A stretch of DNA of 64,000 nt, taken from contig NZ_CP042172.1 of the NCBI RefSeq assembly GCF_005937985.2, positions 2,852,001 through 2,916,000 on the forward strand, written 5' to 3'. Shown here piece by piece: positions 1-8,027 of the stretch. This DNA comes from Arthrobacter sp. KBS0702. Its GTDB lineage: Bacteria > Actinomycetota > Actinomycetes > Actinomycetales > Micrococcaceae. Position 1 is the first letter of the stretch; the number at the start of each line of letters is the position of its first letter. The position numbers and the translations under genes were made by a program. Below the pieces are notes generated by a model. The model saw nothing but the letters and a program-made list of their open reading frames with translations, ran no database searches and had not been told where the DNA came from.

Positions 1-303
1 GACGGCGTGATCCACGAGCGCATCCCAGTTGTGGCCGGCCTGGACCACGACGGCAACGCCGCCGCAGGAGTCCTCCGCGTCGACGGTGAAGCCCTCCGAC
101 GCGATTTTCAGGACCGTGCCGGGGTACCCGGCGTCGGCGACCAGCAGGTTGGAGCCGCCGCCGATGATCAGCAGCGGTTCGCCGGCGGCGTCGGCGTCGC
201 GGACGGCGTCGATGGTCTCCGCCTCGGTGCGGGCTTCGACGTAGTGGGCGGCGGGGCCGCCGACGCCGGCCGTGGTCAGGGCGGAAAGCAGTGTCTGGGT
301 CAC
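1..303 (-). CDS. murB: UDP-N-acetylenolpyruvoylglucosamine reductase (MurB), N-terminal part
   Basis: Only the first 101 codons lie in the window; the rest runs off the left edge. MurB reduces UDP-GlcNAc-enolpyruvate to UDP-MurNAc with NADPH and FAD in cytoplasmic peptidoglycan precursor synthesis. The translated N-terminus carries the FAD-binding stretch IGGGSNLLVAD at about residues 46-56, which is diagnostic for MurB. The GTG start at 303 sits just after a GGAGGG ribosome-binding sequence, although the spacing is very short. The two MaoC-like dehydratase genes upstream on the same strand are a familiar actinobacterial neighbourhood for murB, but here an MFS gene lies between them. Confidence 0.9.
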   Translation of the reverse strand, partial: MTQTLLSALTTAGVGGPAAHYVEARTEAETIDAVRDADAAGEPLLIIGGGSNLLVADAGYPGTVLKIASEGFTVDAEDSCGGVAVVVQAGHNWDALVDHAV

Positions 304-356
304 CCCTCCAGCCTAGCCGGGTCCGGGCAATGCCAGGAAAGGCTGCTCCCGCGGGG

Positions 357-1628
357 CTAGGAGGCCTTGCGGGCCACCGGGGAGAGCAGGAAGCTGACCA
401 CCAGCATCACCATGACGGCCAGCAGCGAGTGCAGGATGCCCACGTGCTCGGCCAGCAGGCCGAGCAGCGGCGGCCCGCAGAGGAATGCCCCGTAGCCGAT
501 GGTGGACACCACCGAGACGCGTGCGGCGGCCTTGACCGGGTCGTCGGCGGCCGCGGACATGCCGACCGGGAAGCCCAGCGAGGCGCCGAGACCCCAGATG
601 GCCAGGGCGACGTAGGCCAGCCAGGGAACGGGTGCGAAAACGAACAGGCCCAGTCCCGCCACGGCCAGCGCCGCGCACCAGCGCATCACCGGGACCCGGC
701 CAAAGCGGTCCAGCGCCAGGGTGCCGGCAAAGCGGCCCACGGTCATGAAGGTGACGAAGAGGCCGTAACCGGCAGCTCCGGCGGCGTCGGACTGGCCGTG
801 GCCGTCGGCCAGGGCGAGTGCCACCCAGTCCCCGGCTGCGCCCTCGGCGAGGGCCAGCCCCAGTACCAGGACGCCCAGCAGCAGGGTCCGGCGGTCCCGC
901 CAGGCCTGCGCGATCTGCCGCTTGTTGTCCAGCGGTACTTCCTGGCCCTGCGTGGCCTGGCTGATGATCGGCAGCGGGCCCGTGGAGGGATCCTCGAAGG
1001 TGTCGGTCCGGGCCGGGGTGAAGGCCTTTTCCTCCACCGGGGTGACGTCGGCACGGAACCAGCCGGCGGCCGTGGCCACGGAGGCGGCGACCAGCAGGCC
1101 CACGGCGCCCAGGTGCCAGAAGACCGGCACTCCGGCACCGGCCGCCCACGCGCCCGCTCCCGCACCGGCGACGGTGCCGAGGCTGAAGGCACCGTGCAGC
1201 CGCGGCATGATGTGGCGGCGCACCGCGCGCTCGACGGCGGCGCCCTCCACGTTGGAGGCGGTGTTCCAGCTGGCCGTGCCGAGGCCCACCACCACGAGTC
1301 CGGCTGCGACCGCCAGCGGGTTGACCAGGACGGAGGTGCCGAACCCTGCGACCACCAGGCCGACGCCCACCATGATGCTGCCGATCCGGATGGTCTGCTT
1401 GGAGCCGAAGCGCAGCACGATCAGTCCGGACGCGGACACCGAGACAAAGGAGCCCAGCGTCATGCACAGCAGCAGCAGGCCGACGTTCCCGGGCGTGAGG
1501 TCGAGCCCGTCACGAATGGCCGGCAGCCGCGACACCCAACTGGCGAAGGCTATGCCGCTGAAGGCATAGGCGGCGACGACGGCGTTTCGCCACCGGGTGA
1601 CTTCGGCGGCCTGCGCGGCCCGCGTCAT
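357..1628 (-). CDS. MFS transporter (YbjJ-like)
   Basis: A 423-residue integral membrane protein with about twelve hydrophobic segments and a longer cytoplasmic loop near residues 195-245, as expected for a major facilitator. The first helix region reads AFSGIAFASWVSRLPAIRDGL, with the motif-A-like loop VLRFGSKQTIRIG after helix 2. The substrate cannot be read from sequence; the closest general resemblance is to the YbjJ/FucP-like branch of sugar or drug MFS proteins. Start: a GTG at 1631 is directly followed by ATG at 1628, and neither has a strong ribosome-binding site. The gene lies 18 bp downstream of the dehydratase gene on the same strand, so it is probably in one operon with it. Confidence 0.85.
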   Translation of the reverse strand: MTRAAQAAEVTRWRNAVVAAYAFSGIAFASWVSRLPAIRDGLDLTPGNVGLLLLCMTLGSFVSVSASGLIVLRFGSKQTIRIGSIMVGVGLVVAGFGTSVLVNPLAVAAGLVVVGLGTASWNTASNVEGAAVERAVRRHIMPRLHGAFSLGTVAGAGAGAWAAGAGVPVFWHLGAVGLLVAASVATAAGWFRADVTPVEEKAFTPARTDTFEDPSTGPLPIISQATQGQEVPLDNKRQIAQAWRDRRTLLLGVLVLGLALAEGAAGDWVALALADGHGQSDAAGAAGYGLFVTFMTVGRFAGTLALDRFGRVPVMRWCAALAVAGLGLFVFAPVPWLAYVALAIWGLGASLGFPVGMSAAADDPVKAAARVSVVSTIGYGAFLCGPPLLGLLAEHVGILHSLLAVMVMLVVSFLLSPVARKAS

Positions 1629-1646
1629 CACGGCAGCATCATCCGG

Positions 1647-2084
1647 TCAGGCCAGCCTGACGACGGCCTGGGCCTTCATGAGGACCTTCTGGCCGCCGGC
1701 AACGACGGTGAGATCCACCCGGGCGGTGCCGGCGTCGGCGTCGAGCGCGCCGATTGCGCCGCTGACTTCGATCACTGCACCGGGCTCCGGGGTTCCGGTG
1801 GTGTCGGCCACCGGGACCGGCTTGGTGAAGCGGGTCTGGAAGTCGACGACGGCGGCCGGGTCGCCCGCCCAGTCGGTCACGAGCTGGACGGCGGCACCCA
1901 TCGTGAACATCCCGTGGGCGATCACGCCGGGCAGGCCGACGCCGCTGGCGAAGGTCTCGTTCCAGTGGATCGGGTTGAAGTCGCCGGAGGCGCCGGCGTA
2001 TTTGACGAGGTCGGTGCGGGTGACCTCGATGCTGCGGCTGCCGAGGTCCTGGCCGACGGTCAGCTCTGAAAGTGTGGGGCGCAT
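1647..2084 (-). CDS. MaoC-family dehydratase (HadB-like hot-dog subunit)
   Basis: A 145-residue single hot-dog protein. Residues 30-60 contain the hydratase 2 signature (YAGASGDFNPIH followed by GVIAHGMFTMG), with the catalytic Asp and His of R-specific enoyl hydratases. It lies 3 bp after the 160-residue FAS1-like dehydratase gene, and the two probably form a heterodimer like mycobacterial HadA/HadB, which dehydrates 3-hydroxyacyl-ACP or -CoA. This gene would supply the catalytic chain. The exact acyl substrate is inference. Gene order dehydratase A, dehydratase B, MFS, murB suggests constitutive housekeeping expression. Confidence 0.88.
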   Translation of the reverse strand: MRPTLSELTVGQDLGSRSIEVTRTDLVKYAGASGDFNPIHWNETFASGVGLPGVIAHGMFTMGAAVQLVTDWAGDPAAVVDFQTRFTKPVPVADTTGTPEPGAVIEVSGAIGALDADAGTARVDLTVVAGGQKVLMKAQAVVRLA

Positions 2085-2087
2085 GGC

Positions 2088-2570
2088 TTACTGTCCCTCT
2101 CCGCGGACCAGGATGGACGAAGTGGTGGTGGCGACGGCTTCGCGGCCGCCGGCAGAACCGCCGCCGGCGTCGCTGCCGGTGAGGGCGAAGATCTCGGAGC
2201 GGGTGGTGATCATCGCCCCTCCCCCCATGGCCCGGACACCATCGACGTGCAGTTCAGCAACGAGCCGGTCACCGGCGACGATGGCCCGGTGGTGCACGAA
2301 GCGCTGGTCGGCGTGGACGACGCGGGAGAAATCGATGCCGGATTCCGGGTCCTCGATCAGCTGCGCGTCGGCGCGCTGGGCGACGATGATCGCGAAGGTG
2401 GGCGGGGCGACCAGGTCGCCGTGGCCCAGGGCCCGGGCGGCGTCCACCTCGAAATGGGCGGGGTGGGTGGCCTTGACCGCGCGCGCGAACTCGCGGATCT
2501 TCTCGCGGCCGACGTCATACACCTCTGCGGCAGGGTAACTGCGGCCCTGGAGATCCGGATTGATAGTCAT
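2088..2570 (-). CDS. FAS1-like / MaoC N-terminal dehydratase subunit (HadA/HadC-like)
   Basis: A 160-residue hot-dog protein with the motif LVAPPTFAIIV near residues 53-63 and HADQRFVHHRAIVAGDRL near 86-103, typical of the non-catalytic MaoC N-terminal half that holds the acyl chain. It is followed after 3 bp by the catalytic MaoC partner, so the two are translated together. The last 30 residues are Gly/Ser/Thr-rich and look like a loose tail. The ATG at 2570 faces the divergent ArsR gene, with about 144 bp of shared promoter region between them. Confidence 0.85.
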   Translation of the reverse strand: MTINPDLQGRSYPAAEVYDVGREKIREFARAVKATHPAHFEVDAARALGHGDLVAPPTFAIIVAQRADAQLIEDPESGIDFSRVVHADQRFVHHRAIVAGDRLVAELHVDGVRAMGGGAMITTRSEIFALTGSDAGGGSAGGREAVATTTSSILVRGEGQ

Positions 2571-2645
2571 GGCTCCAGCCTAGCGCCCAGCCCCGGGCGG
2601 GCCGTCCGCGTTACACCTCCGGGCCGGGCTTGCATCCGCGCGGTA

Positions 2646-2659
2646 TGATGAAAACATCA
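2646..2659. promoter_or_regulatory. Candidate ArsR operator upstream of arsR-sulP
   Basis: The inverted repeat TGATG-aaaa-CATCA lies 56 bp upstream of the ArsR-family start codon, in an AT-rich patch within otherwise GC-rich DNA. ArsR/SmtB repressors bind short imperfect palindromes overlapping their own promoter. The assignment rests on position and symmetry only. Confidence 0.4.
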
Positions 2660-2714
2660 ATCCATTAATCCGTAGGAGCGTCCGGCGCACGCGGAGAGAG
2701 CGCAGGTCCTTCCG

Positions 2715-3092
2715 ATGATGCCCGCAGCGCAGGCCCCCCTTTACGAGATCAAGGCCAATCTGTTCAAGGCCCTCGCCCACCCGGCCCGGATCCGGGTGCT
2801 GGAACTGCTGGCAGCCGCGCCGGATACCGCAGCCCCGGTCAGCTACCTGCTGGCCGAGACCGGGCTGGAGGCCTCGCACTTGTCCCAGCATCTGGCCACG
2901 CTCCGCCGGCACCGGGTGGTGACCTCAGTCCGGACGGCCAACGCCGTGACCTACCGGCTGGCACACCCGAAGATTGCCGAACTGCTGGCCATCGCCCGGG
3001 TCTTTCTGCTGGACAGCCTCGCAGAATCGGGCGAGCAGCTACGGCTCGCGCAGGAACTGCCGGCCTCTCCCCTGCCGGGTTCCGCCTCGTGA
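2715..3092 (+). CDS. ArsR/SmtB-family transcriptional regulator
   Basis: A 125-residue winged-helix protein. The N-terminal part (LFKALAHPARIRVLELL, about residues 17-33) and the recognition helix region (ETGLEASHLSQHLATLRRHRVV, about 53-74) match the ArsR fold. No clear CxC or C-terminal metal-binding motif is visible, so it need not be a metal sensor. Its stop overlaps the GTG start of the SulP transporter (GTGA), so the two are translationally coupled and the regulator most likely controls its own operon. Two consecutive ATGs occur at the start; the first is used here. Confidence 0.88.
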   Translation: MMPAAQAPLYEIKANLFKALAHPARIRVLELLAAAPDTAAPVSYLLAETGLEASHLSQHLATLRRHRVVTSVRTANAVTYRLAHPKIAELLAIARVFLLDSLAESGEQLRLAQELPASPLPGSAS

Positions 3093-4768
3093 CCGCCCGG
3101 ACAGCGGGCCACAGTTTCCGGGGCTACCTCGTCCGGTTCCTGCCGTCCCTTCGCGACTACGACGGGCTGCGCAGGTCCTGGCGGACGGATCTGCTCTCCG
3201 GCGTCACCGTGGGCATTGTGGCCCTGCCGCTGGCCCTCGCGTTCGGGGTGAGTTCGGGCGTAGGCGCCGAGGCCGGGCTTATCACGGCGGTGGTCGCCGG
3301 GCTGGTGGCCGCGGTGATGGGCGGATCCCATGTGCAGGTTTCCGGGCCCACCGGCGCCATGGTGGTGGTTCTGGCTCCCGTGGTTGCTGCCCACGGGGTC
3401 GGCAGCGTAGCCCTGGTGTCCGTATTGGCCGGGCTGCTGGTCATTGTCCTGGGCATCAGCGGCCTGGGCCGGGCGGTCGCCTTCATTCCGTGGCCAGTGG
3501 TGGAGGGCTTCACGCTGGGCATTGCGGCCATCATCTTCCTGCAGCAGGTGCCCATGGCCACCGGAACCGAGGGGGTGCCGGGCCACAACACCCTGCTGGC
3601 CGCCGTCGAGAGCGCGTCCCAGGCCTCGGCTCCGGCCGTGCTGCAGACGCTGGCCATCGTGGCGGGCGTCGCCGCGGTAATGGTCCTGCTCCCACGGCTG
3701 ACCAAGGCCATCCCGGCAAGCCTGGCAGCGGTGCTGCTGGCCACCCTGGCCGCCGAAGTCCTGGATCTGCAGATCCCTCGGATCGGCGCATTGCCGCATT
3801 CGCTCTCCGCCCCGTCCCTGCCGGCCATGGACCCGTCGGCCCTGGGCGGGCTCCTCATGCCGGCAGTGTCCATTGCCACGCTCGCGGCCATCGAGTCCCT
3901 GCTGTCCGCGCGGGTGGCCGCCGGCATGGTGGGTCCGGACGGCCGGCCCACGGGACGGTACAGCCCGGACCGCGAACTCACCGGCCAGGGCCTGGCGTCG
4001 GTGGCGGCGGGTCTCTTCGGCGGCATGCCTGCCACGGGCGCGATCGCCCGGACGGCCGTGAACGTCCGCTCCGGAGCCAGGACGCGGCTCGCGGCGATCG
4101 TGCACGCGCTGGTGCTGCTGGCCATTATCTATCTCGCGGCCGGGCTGGTCGGCAGGATTCCGCTGGCGGTGCTGGCCGGGATCCTGATGGTGACGGCCAT
4201 CCGCATGGTGTCGCGGCACACCGTGGCGGCGGTGCTGCGCTCCACCCGGGCCGATGCCTTCGTTTTTGTCCTGACGGCGCTGATCACCGTGGCGTTTGAC
4301 TTGATCGTGGCGATCGAGATCGGATTGGTCGCGGCGGCGGTGTTCACGCTGCGGAAGTTTGCCTCGCTCAGCGGGGTGCAGCGCGAGGAGATCCCGGGGC
4401 CGCCCGCGCCCGGCGACCGCCACATTGCGATCTTCCGGCTGGACGGCGCCATGTTCTTCGGTGCGGCGGAGCGGGTCCTGCAGGAGATCAGCCAGGTCAG
4501 GGACATCCAGGTCGCGATCATCCGTCTCTCGCAGGTCCGCATGCTCGACGCGACCGGGGCGCACACACTGGTGGAGGTGATCTCGGCGCTGGAACTCCGC
4601 GGGGTCACGGTGCTGCTCAAGGGCGTCCAGCCCCAGCACCTGGACCTGGTGACGAACGTAGGCGTGATCCGCTCACTGCGGCACCACAAGCATTTGTTCG
4701 ACACGCTGTCCGGGGCCGTGGAGCATGCACGGAGCCACGTGGCGCGGAACGCCGCCGCTAGCGCCTGA
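3089..4768 (+). CDS. SulP-family inorganic anion transporter with C-terminal STAS domain
   Basis: A 559-residue membrane protein with about 11-14 hydrophobic segments over residues 30-420 and a cytoplasmic STAS domain at about 440-540. The early signature LLSGVTVGIVALPLALAFG and the loop HVQVSGPTGAMVVVL are the SulP sulfate/bicarbonate transporter hallmarks. Family members move sulfate, bicarbonate or similar anions, often with sodium or protons. The gene overlaps the ArsR gene by four bases. Its 3' end overlaps the convergent DUF3188 gene by 11 bases. A link to sulfate or to bicarbonate uptake cannot be decided from sequence. Confidence 0.92.
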   Translation: MTARTAGHSFRGYLVRFLPSLRDYDGLRRSWRTDLLSGVTVGIVALPLALAFGVSSGVGAEAGLITAVVAGLVAAVMGGSHVQVSGPTGAMVVVLAPVVAAHGVGSVALVSVLAGLLVIVLGISGLGRAVAFIPWPVVEGFTLGIAAIIFLQQVPMATGTEGVPGHNTLLAAVESASQASAPAVLQTLAIVAGVAAVMVLLPRLTKAIPASLAAVLLATLAAEVLDLQIPRIGALPHSLSAPSLPAMDPSALGGLLMPAVSIATLAAIESLLSARVAAGMVGPDGRPTGRYSPDRELTGQGLASVAAGLFGGMPATGAIARTAVNVRSGARTRLAAIVHALVLLAIIYLAAGLVGRIPLAVLAGILMVTAIRMVSRHTVAAVLRSTRADAFVFVLTALITVAFDLIVAIEIGLVAAAVFTLRKFASLSGVQREEIPGPPAPGDRHIAIFRLDGAMFFGAAERVLQEISQVRDIQVAIIRLSQVRMLDATGAHTLVEVISALELRGVTVLLKGVQPQHLDLVTNVGVIRSLRHHKHLFDTLSGAVEHARSHVARNAAASA

Positions 4769-4982
4769 GGTTTTTGCGGATCGTCTGGCCGCGGACCACG
4801 ATTCCGGCGATGTGCAGGATGAGTCCGAGCCCGATCACGGCCAGCGAGGCCAGCGCCAGGGCCTGGTTGCCGGTGGTGTTGCCAACCAGGTTGAGGATGA
4901 TGCCGGCGGCAATCAGCCCCATGGCGCTGAAAACGAGCACCTTGTAGGTAGTTGGCGCGGTGGCCCAGAATTCGTTCAGCAC
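4758..4982 (-). CDS. Small membrane protein, DUF3188-like
   Basis: A 74-residue protein with two hydrophobic segments (about residues 15-35 and 43-63) and a basic C-terminus (TIRKNLRR), predicting two membrane helices with both ends inside. The pattern resembles the actinobacterial DUF3188 family; no biochemical role is known to me. The gene is convergent with the SulP gene and overlaps its last codons, so the two transcripts must collide or share termination. Confidence 0.75.
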   Translation of the reverse strand: MLNEFWATAPTTYKVLVFSAMGLIAAGIILNLVGNTTGNQALALASLAVIGLGLILHIAGIVVRGQTIRKNLRR

Positions 4983-5028
4983 CGTGCCAGTCTACCGGGG
5001 CCCGGGTGCACGGCCGGTGGCCACCGGC

Positions 5029-5976
5029 TCAGAACAGGGACTCCTGGACGGCGGGGACCTCGGAGCCGTGGTCGCCGAGTTCGATGGTCCGCGCCTTGAG
5101 GCCGCCGAGGTTGACGACGAAGTCCAGGTCGGCGCCGTCGAGCCGGGCCAGCGCGACGCTGCCGCTCAACGAGGAGATGACGAAGCCGTGTGCATCCGAG
5201 CCAAGGTCATGGGGGTAGGCGTGGCGGAGGGCAGGGATGCAGGCGGCATCGGCGAGTCCGGGCCGCTGCCAGCGTTCGTCCACGACGTCGAAACCTTCCA
5301 GGACGACGCCGCCCAACAGTGTTCGGACCCCGGCAGCGAGCCGGCTGTTCAGCTCCTCCAGTGCGACGGCGGGAACCGGCGCCGTGAGTCCGGCGGCCTT
5401 GGCGGCCGAGCGGACCTGCTGCGGCAGCCCGGCGTCGCGCGTGACGAGGTCCTCCAGGATCCTGACGATCCGGCCGTCTGCGGCGCGGGCGACGTAGCGG
5501 GCGACGACGGCGCCCTGCTCCGCGAGCCGGTGCCATTTCCGCAGCTGTGAGGCGGTGCCGATCTTCGTGGCGCCGTTGGCGAAGCTCGCAACGTACAGCC
5601 AGTGCGGCTGCATCAGGTAGGCGCGCAAGCCGGGCGTGACCCGTCCGCCGCGGTGGAAGTCGTGGATCAACCGTGAATCGTCGACGGCGAAGCACGGCCC
5701 GCACTGGCTGCCGCGGGCCGCCGGCGCCCGTTCCGGGCAGACGACGTGGTCGCGGTCCGCGGGGCCGTGCACCCTGTGGTGGCCCAGGCATCCCTTCCCC
5801 GGGCCGGCGAGCCGGAAGCCGAGCCGCGTGCCGGCGTCGAGCGCCACGTTGGTGAAGGCACCGGCGGAGTCCTGAAGGCGCAGGGCAGCGCCGACGGCGC
5901 CCGGCGGCACGGGACCCGCGGCCGGCGCCGGACCATCCCAAAAGACCCCGTGGACCAGATAGCGGGTATCGGTCAC
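5029..5976 (-). CDS. DUF2797 domain-containing protein
   Basis: A 315-residue protein with paired cysteines in the N-terminal half (GKGCLGHHR near 60-68, VVCPER near 78-83, QCGPCF near 90-96), then the conserved stretch QPHWLYVASFANGATKIG near 122-139, as in DUF2797 proteins. The central part resembles a GIY-YIG-like segment (YVASF...KIGTA). The cysteine cluster suggests a structural zinc. The function is unknown. It stands alone on the minus strand between the DUF3188 and CitE-like genes. Confidence 0.8.
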   Translation of the reverse strand: MTDTRYLVHGVFWDGPAPAAGPVPPGAVGAALRLQDSAGAFTNVALDAGTRLGFRLAGPGKGCLGHHRVHGPADRDHVVCPERAPAARGSQCGPCFAVDDSRLIHDFHRGGRVTPGLRAYLMQPHWLYVASFANGATKIGTASQLRKWHRLAEQGAVVARYVARAADGRIVRILEDLVTRDAGLPQQVRSAAKAAGLTAPVPAVALEELNSRLAAGVRTLLGGVVLEGFDVVDERWQRPGLADAACIPALRHAYPHDLGSDAHGFVISSLSGSVALARLDGADLDFVVNLGGLKARTIELGDHGSEVPAVQESLF

Positions 5977-6003
5977 GGGGTCTCCTTGCTGGGCAGGGAA
6001 CCG

Positions 6004-6867
6004 CTACAGGGCCGGCTCCACCCCAAAGGCTACCGCGAGCTTCATGATCTTCTCGGCGCGGCCCAGGCGTGGCAGGTCGGAGCCGTCCCGGATCACGCGG
6101 CCGCTGGCCTCGAAGTCGGCCATGAAGTCGGTGGCCCAGGCGACGTCGGACGGCGTGGGGCTGATGACCTCGTTGATCACGTGGGTCTGGTCGATCGCGA
6201 GGCAAAGCTTGCCGGTCATGCCCATCATCACCGTGATGCCGGTCTGCTCGCGCAGGATCGGGTGGTTGGTGCCGACCGTGGGTCCGTCGATGGGGCCGGG
6301 CAGGTTGCCGACGCGGCTTGCGACGACGAGCTTGGCGCGCGGGTAGGCCATCGCCTCCGGGGTGGCTGCCATGCCGGTGTCGCGGCGGAAGTCGCCCGAG
6401 CCGAAGGCCAGCCGGAACGCGCCCTGGGCCTTGGCGATGTGGTTGGCTTCCTCGATGCCCACGGCGGACTCTACGAGCGGGATGACCGGGGTCTTGCCGT
6501 CCATGCGGTGGAAGCTTTCGGTAACCTGGTCCGCGGATTCGGTCTTGGCGAGCATGACGCCGAGGAGTCCGGGCGTGCCGCGGAGTCCGGCGAGGTCGTC
6601 GGCCCAGAAGGGGCTCGTGGCGTCGTTGATCCGGACCCAGGCGCTGCCGCCGGCGGTCAGCCAGTCCACGACGTGCTCGCGGGCGGCATCCTTCTGGGAG
6701 GGATCCACCGCGTCTTCGATGTCCAGGATGATGGCGTCCGCGCGGGACTCCGCCGACTGTCCGAAGAGTTCCGGCTTCATGGCGTTGACCAGCAGCCAGG
6801 AGCGGGCGATTTCGGCCGGGACGTTGCGTTGGGGCCGGACAATCCCGGCGGTGGTGGTAGAGGTCAT
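6004..6867 (-). CDS. HpcH/HpaI aldolase / CitE-like lyase family protein
   Basis: A 287-residue TIM-barrel protein. It has the motifs ADAIILDIEDAVDP (about 43-56, with the metal-binding acidic residue), VMLAKTESADQV (about 104-115), IPLVESAVGIEEA (about 127-139) and LAFGSGDFRRDTG (about 152-164), all typical of the CitE branch. Family members cleave citramalyl-CoA, malyl-CoA or related CoA esters with Mg2+; the substrate here is not clear because no citrate lyase partner genes are nearby. Transcription appears independent of its neighbours. Confidence 0.85.
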   Translation of the reverse strand: MTSTTTAGIVRPQRNVPAEIARSWLLVNAMKPELFGQSAESRADAIILDIEDAVDPSQKDAAREHVVDWLTAGGSAWVRINDATSPFWADDLAGLRGTPGLLGVMLAKTESADQVTESFHRMDGKTPVIPLVESAVGIEEANHIAKAQGAFRLAFGSGDFRRDTGMAATPEAMAYPRAKLVVASRVGNLPGPIDGPTVGTNHPILREQTGITVMMGMTGKLCLAIDQTHVINEVISPTPSDVAWATDFMADFEASGRVIRDGSDLPRLGRAEKIMKLAVAFGVEPAL

Positions 6868-6975
6868 GCCTCTACGCTAGTCGCCCGGGGCGGCCCGCCG
6901 CCAAGTATTGCCTCCGTTCGGGGCGACCAATACGACCAAAATCACCCCGGAACGCGAAACTGGCCCGCGGTTGGT

Positions 6976-6999
6976 GTCGTTTGGAGGGCTCTAAACGAC
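6976..6999 (-). terminator. Hairpin after the aldo/keto reductase gene
   Basis: The inverted repeat GTCGTTT / AAACGAC is separated by 10 bases, and the outer bases (TGGT / ACAA) pair partially. It lies about 30 bp past the stop of the minus-strand aldo/keto reductase gene, so it probably ends the glucosidase-reductase transcript. A clear T-run is lacking. Confidence 0.45.
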
Positions 7000-7031
7000 A
7001 ACAACAGCGAGCCAGTTGGGCAGCGCCGGGC

Positions 7032-8027
7032 CTAGGGGATGTTGCTCCCCCGGGCCGTGATCCAGAGCCGGTACCACTCGGCCCGCGTCATGGCCGCAGC
7101 CACCTCCGCGGCGCCGGCACAGGCCAAGATCCGGTCCGGTTTGGCCGTGCCGATCACGGGGGCAATGCCGGCCGGGTGTTTCATCAGCCAGCCCAGCAAC
7201 ACAGCCTCGCCTGTGGTGCCCTTCTCCGCGGCCATGGCGGCCACGAGTGCAGCGGTCGCTTGTTCCGCGGCGCTCGGGGTCGCCGCCGGCGCCCCGGTGT
7301 AGAGCCCGCGGGACAGTGCCCCGTAGGCCTGCAGGGTGATGCCGTGCCGGACGCAGTGCTCCACGGTGCCGTGCGGGAAACTGTAGTCGGTGCCCTCGGC
7401 ATGGTTGACCAGCACGGTGCTTTCCAGCCAGGCCCGGGCCGAGAGGCTCATCTCCAGCTGGTTCGCCACCACCGGCGCCTCGAGCCGGTCCTGCAGCAGT
7501 TCGATCTGCGGGGCCGACATGTTGGACACGCCCACCGCGCGGATCTTGCCTTCGGCCATGAGCTGGGCGACGGCGCAGGCCACCTCGGCCGGATCCATCA
7601 GCGGGTCCGGGCGGTGCAGCATCAACACGTCGACGTAGTCCGTCTTGAGCCGGGTCAGGCTCTCGTTGACCCGGTCCAGGATGCCGTCCCGGCTTAGGTC
7701 GTAGTACGCCTCGAGGCCTTGTCCACCCAGCCGGATGCCGCACTTGGTCTGCAGCCGGATCCGCTCCCGCAGCCCGGGCGTCTGCGCCAGCACCTCGCCG
7801 AAGACCGCTTCGGCCTTGCCGCTGCGGTAAATGTCGGCATGGTCGAACAGGGTGATGCCGGCCTGCAGGGCGGCGTCGACGGCTGCGGCCGCCTCGTCCA
7901 CGTGCGTGGCCGAGTACGGCTCGGCCGACCAGCTACCGCCCAGTCCCATGCAGCCGTAAATCAGCTCCTGGACGGGGCTCAGTTCCTGGGTCGGGACCCC
8001 TGCGGGCCCAGGGGACGGGGCACTCAC
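7032..8027 (-). CDS. Aldo/keto reductase
   Basis: A 331-residue TIM-barrel oxidoreductase. The catalytic tetrad is visible: Asp62 and Tyr67 in FDHADIY, Lys95 in LQTKCG, and His138 in LMLHRPDP. The NADPH-binding stretch IAPVIGTAKPDRI lies near the C-terminus. The protein resembles the YdhF-type branch, which reduces carbonyl compounds. Its ATG overlaps the stop of the upstream alpha-glucosidase gene (ATGA), so translation is coupled and a role in sugar or sugar-derived carbonyl metabolism is likely, though the substrate is unknown. Confidence 0.88.
   Translation of the reverse strand: MSAPSPGPAGVPTQELSPVQELIYGCMGLGGSWSAEPYSATHVDEAAAAVDAALQAGITLFDHADIYRSGKAEAVFGEVLAQTPGLRERIRLQTKCGIRLGGQGLEAYYDLSRDGILDRVNESLTRLKTDYVDVLMLHRPDPLMDPAEVACAVAQLMAEGKIRAVGVSNMSAPQIELLQDRLEAPVVANQLEMSLSARAWLESTVLVNHAEGTDYSFPHGTVEHCVRHGITLQAYGALSRGLYTGAPAATPSAAEQATAALVAAMAAEKGTTGEAVLLGWLMKHPAGIAPVIGTAKPDRILACAGAAEVAAAMTRAEWYRLWITARGSNIP

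Noticed and set aside
291..2069. A 592-codon open frame on the plus strand
   Set aside because: It is antisense to the MFS and MaoC genes and has Gly/His/Arg/Gln-rich composition typical of high-GC shadow frames.
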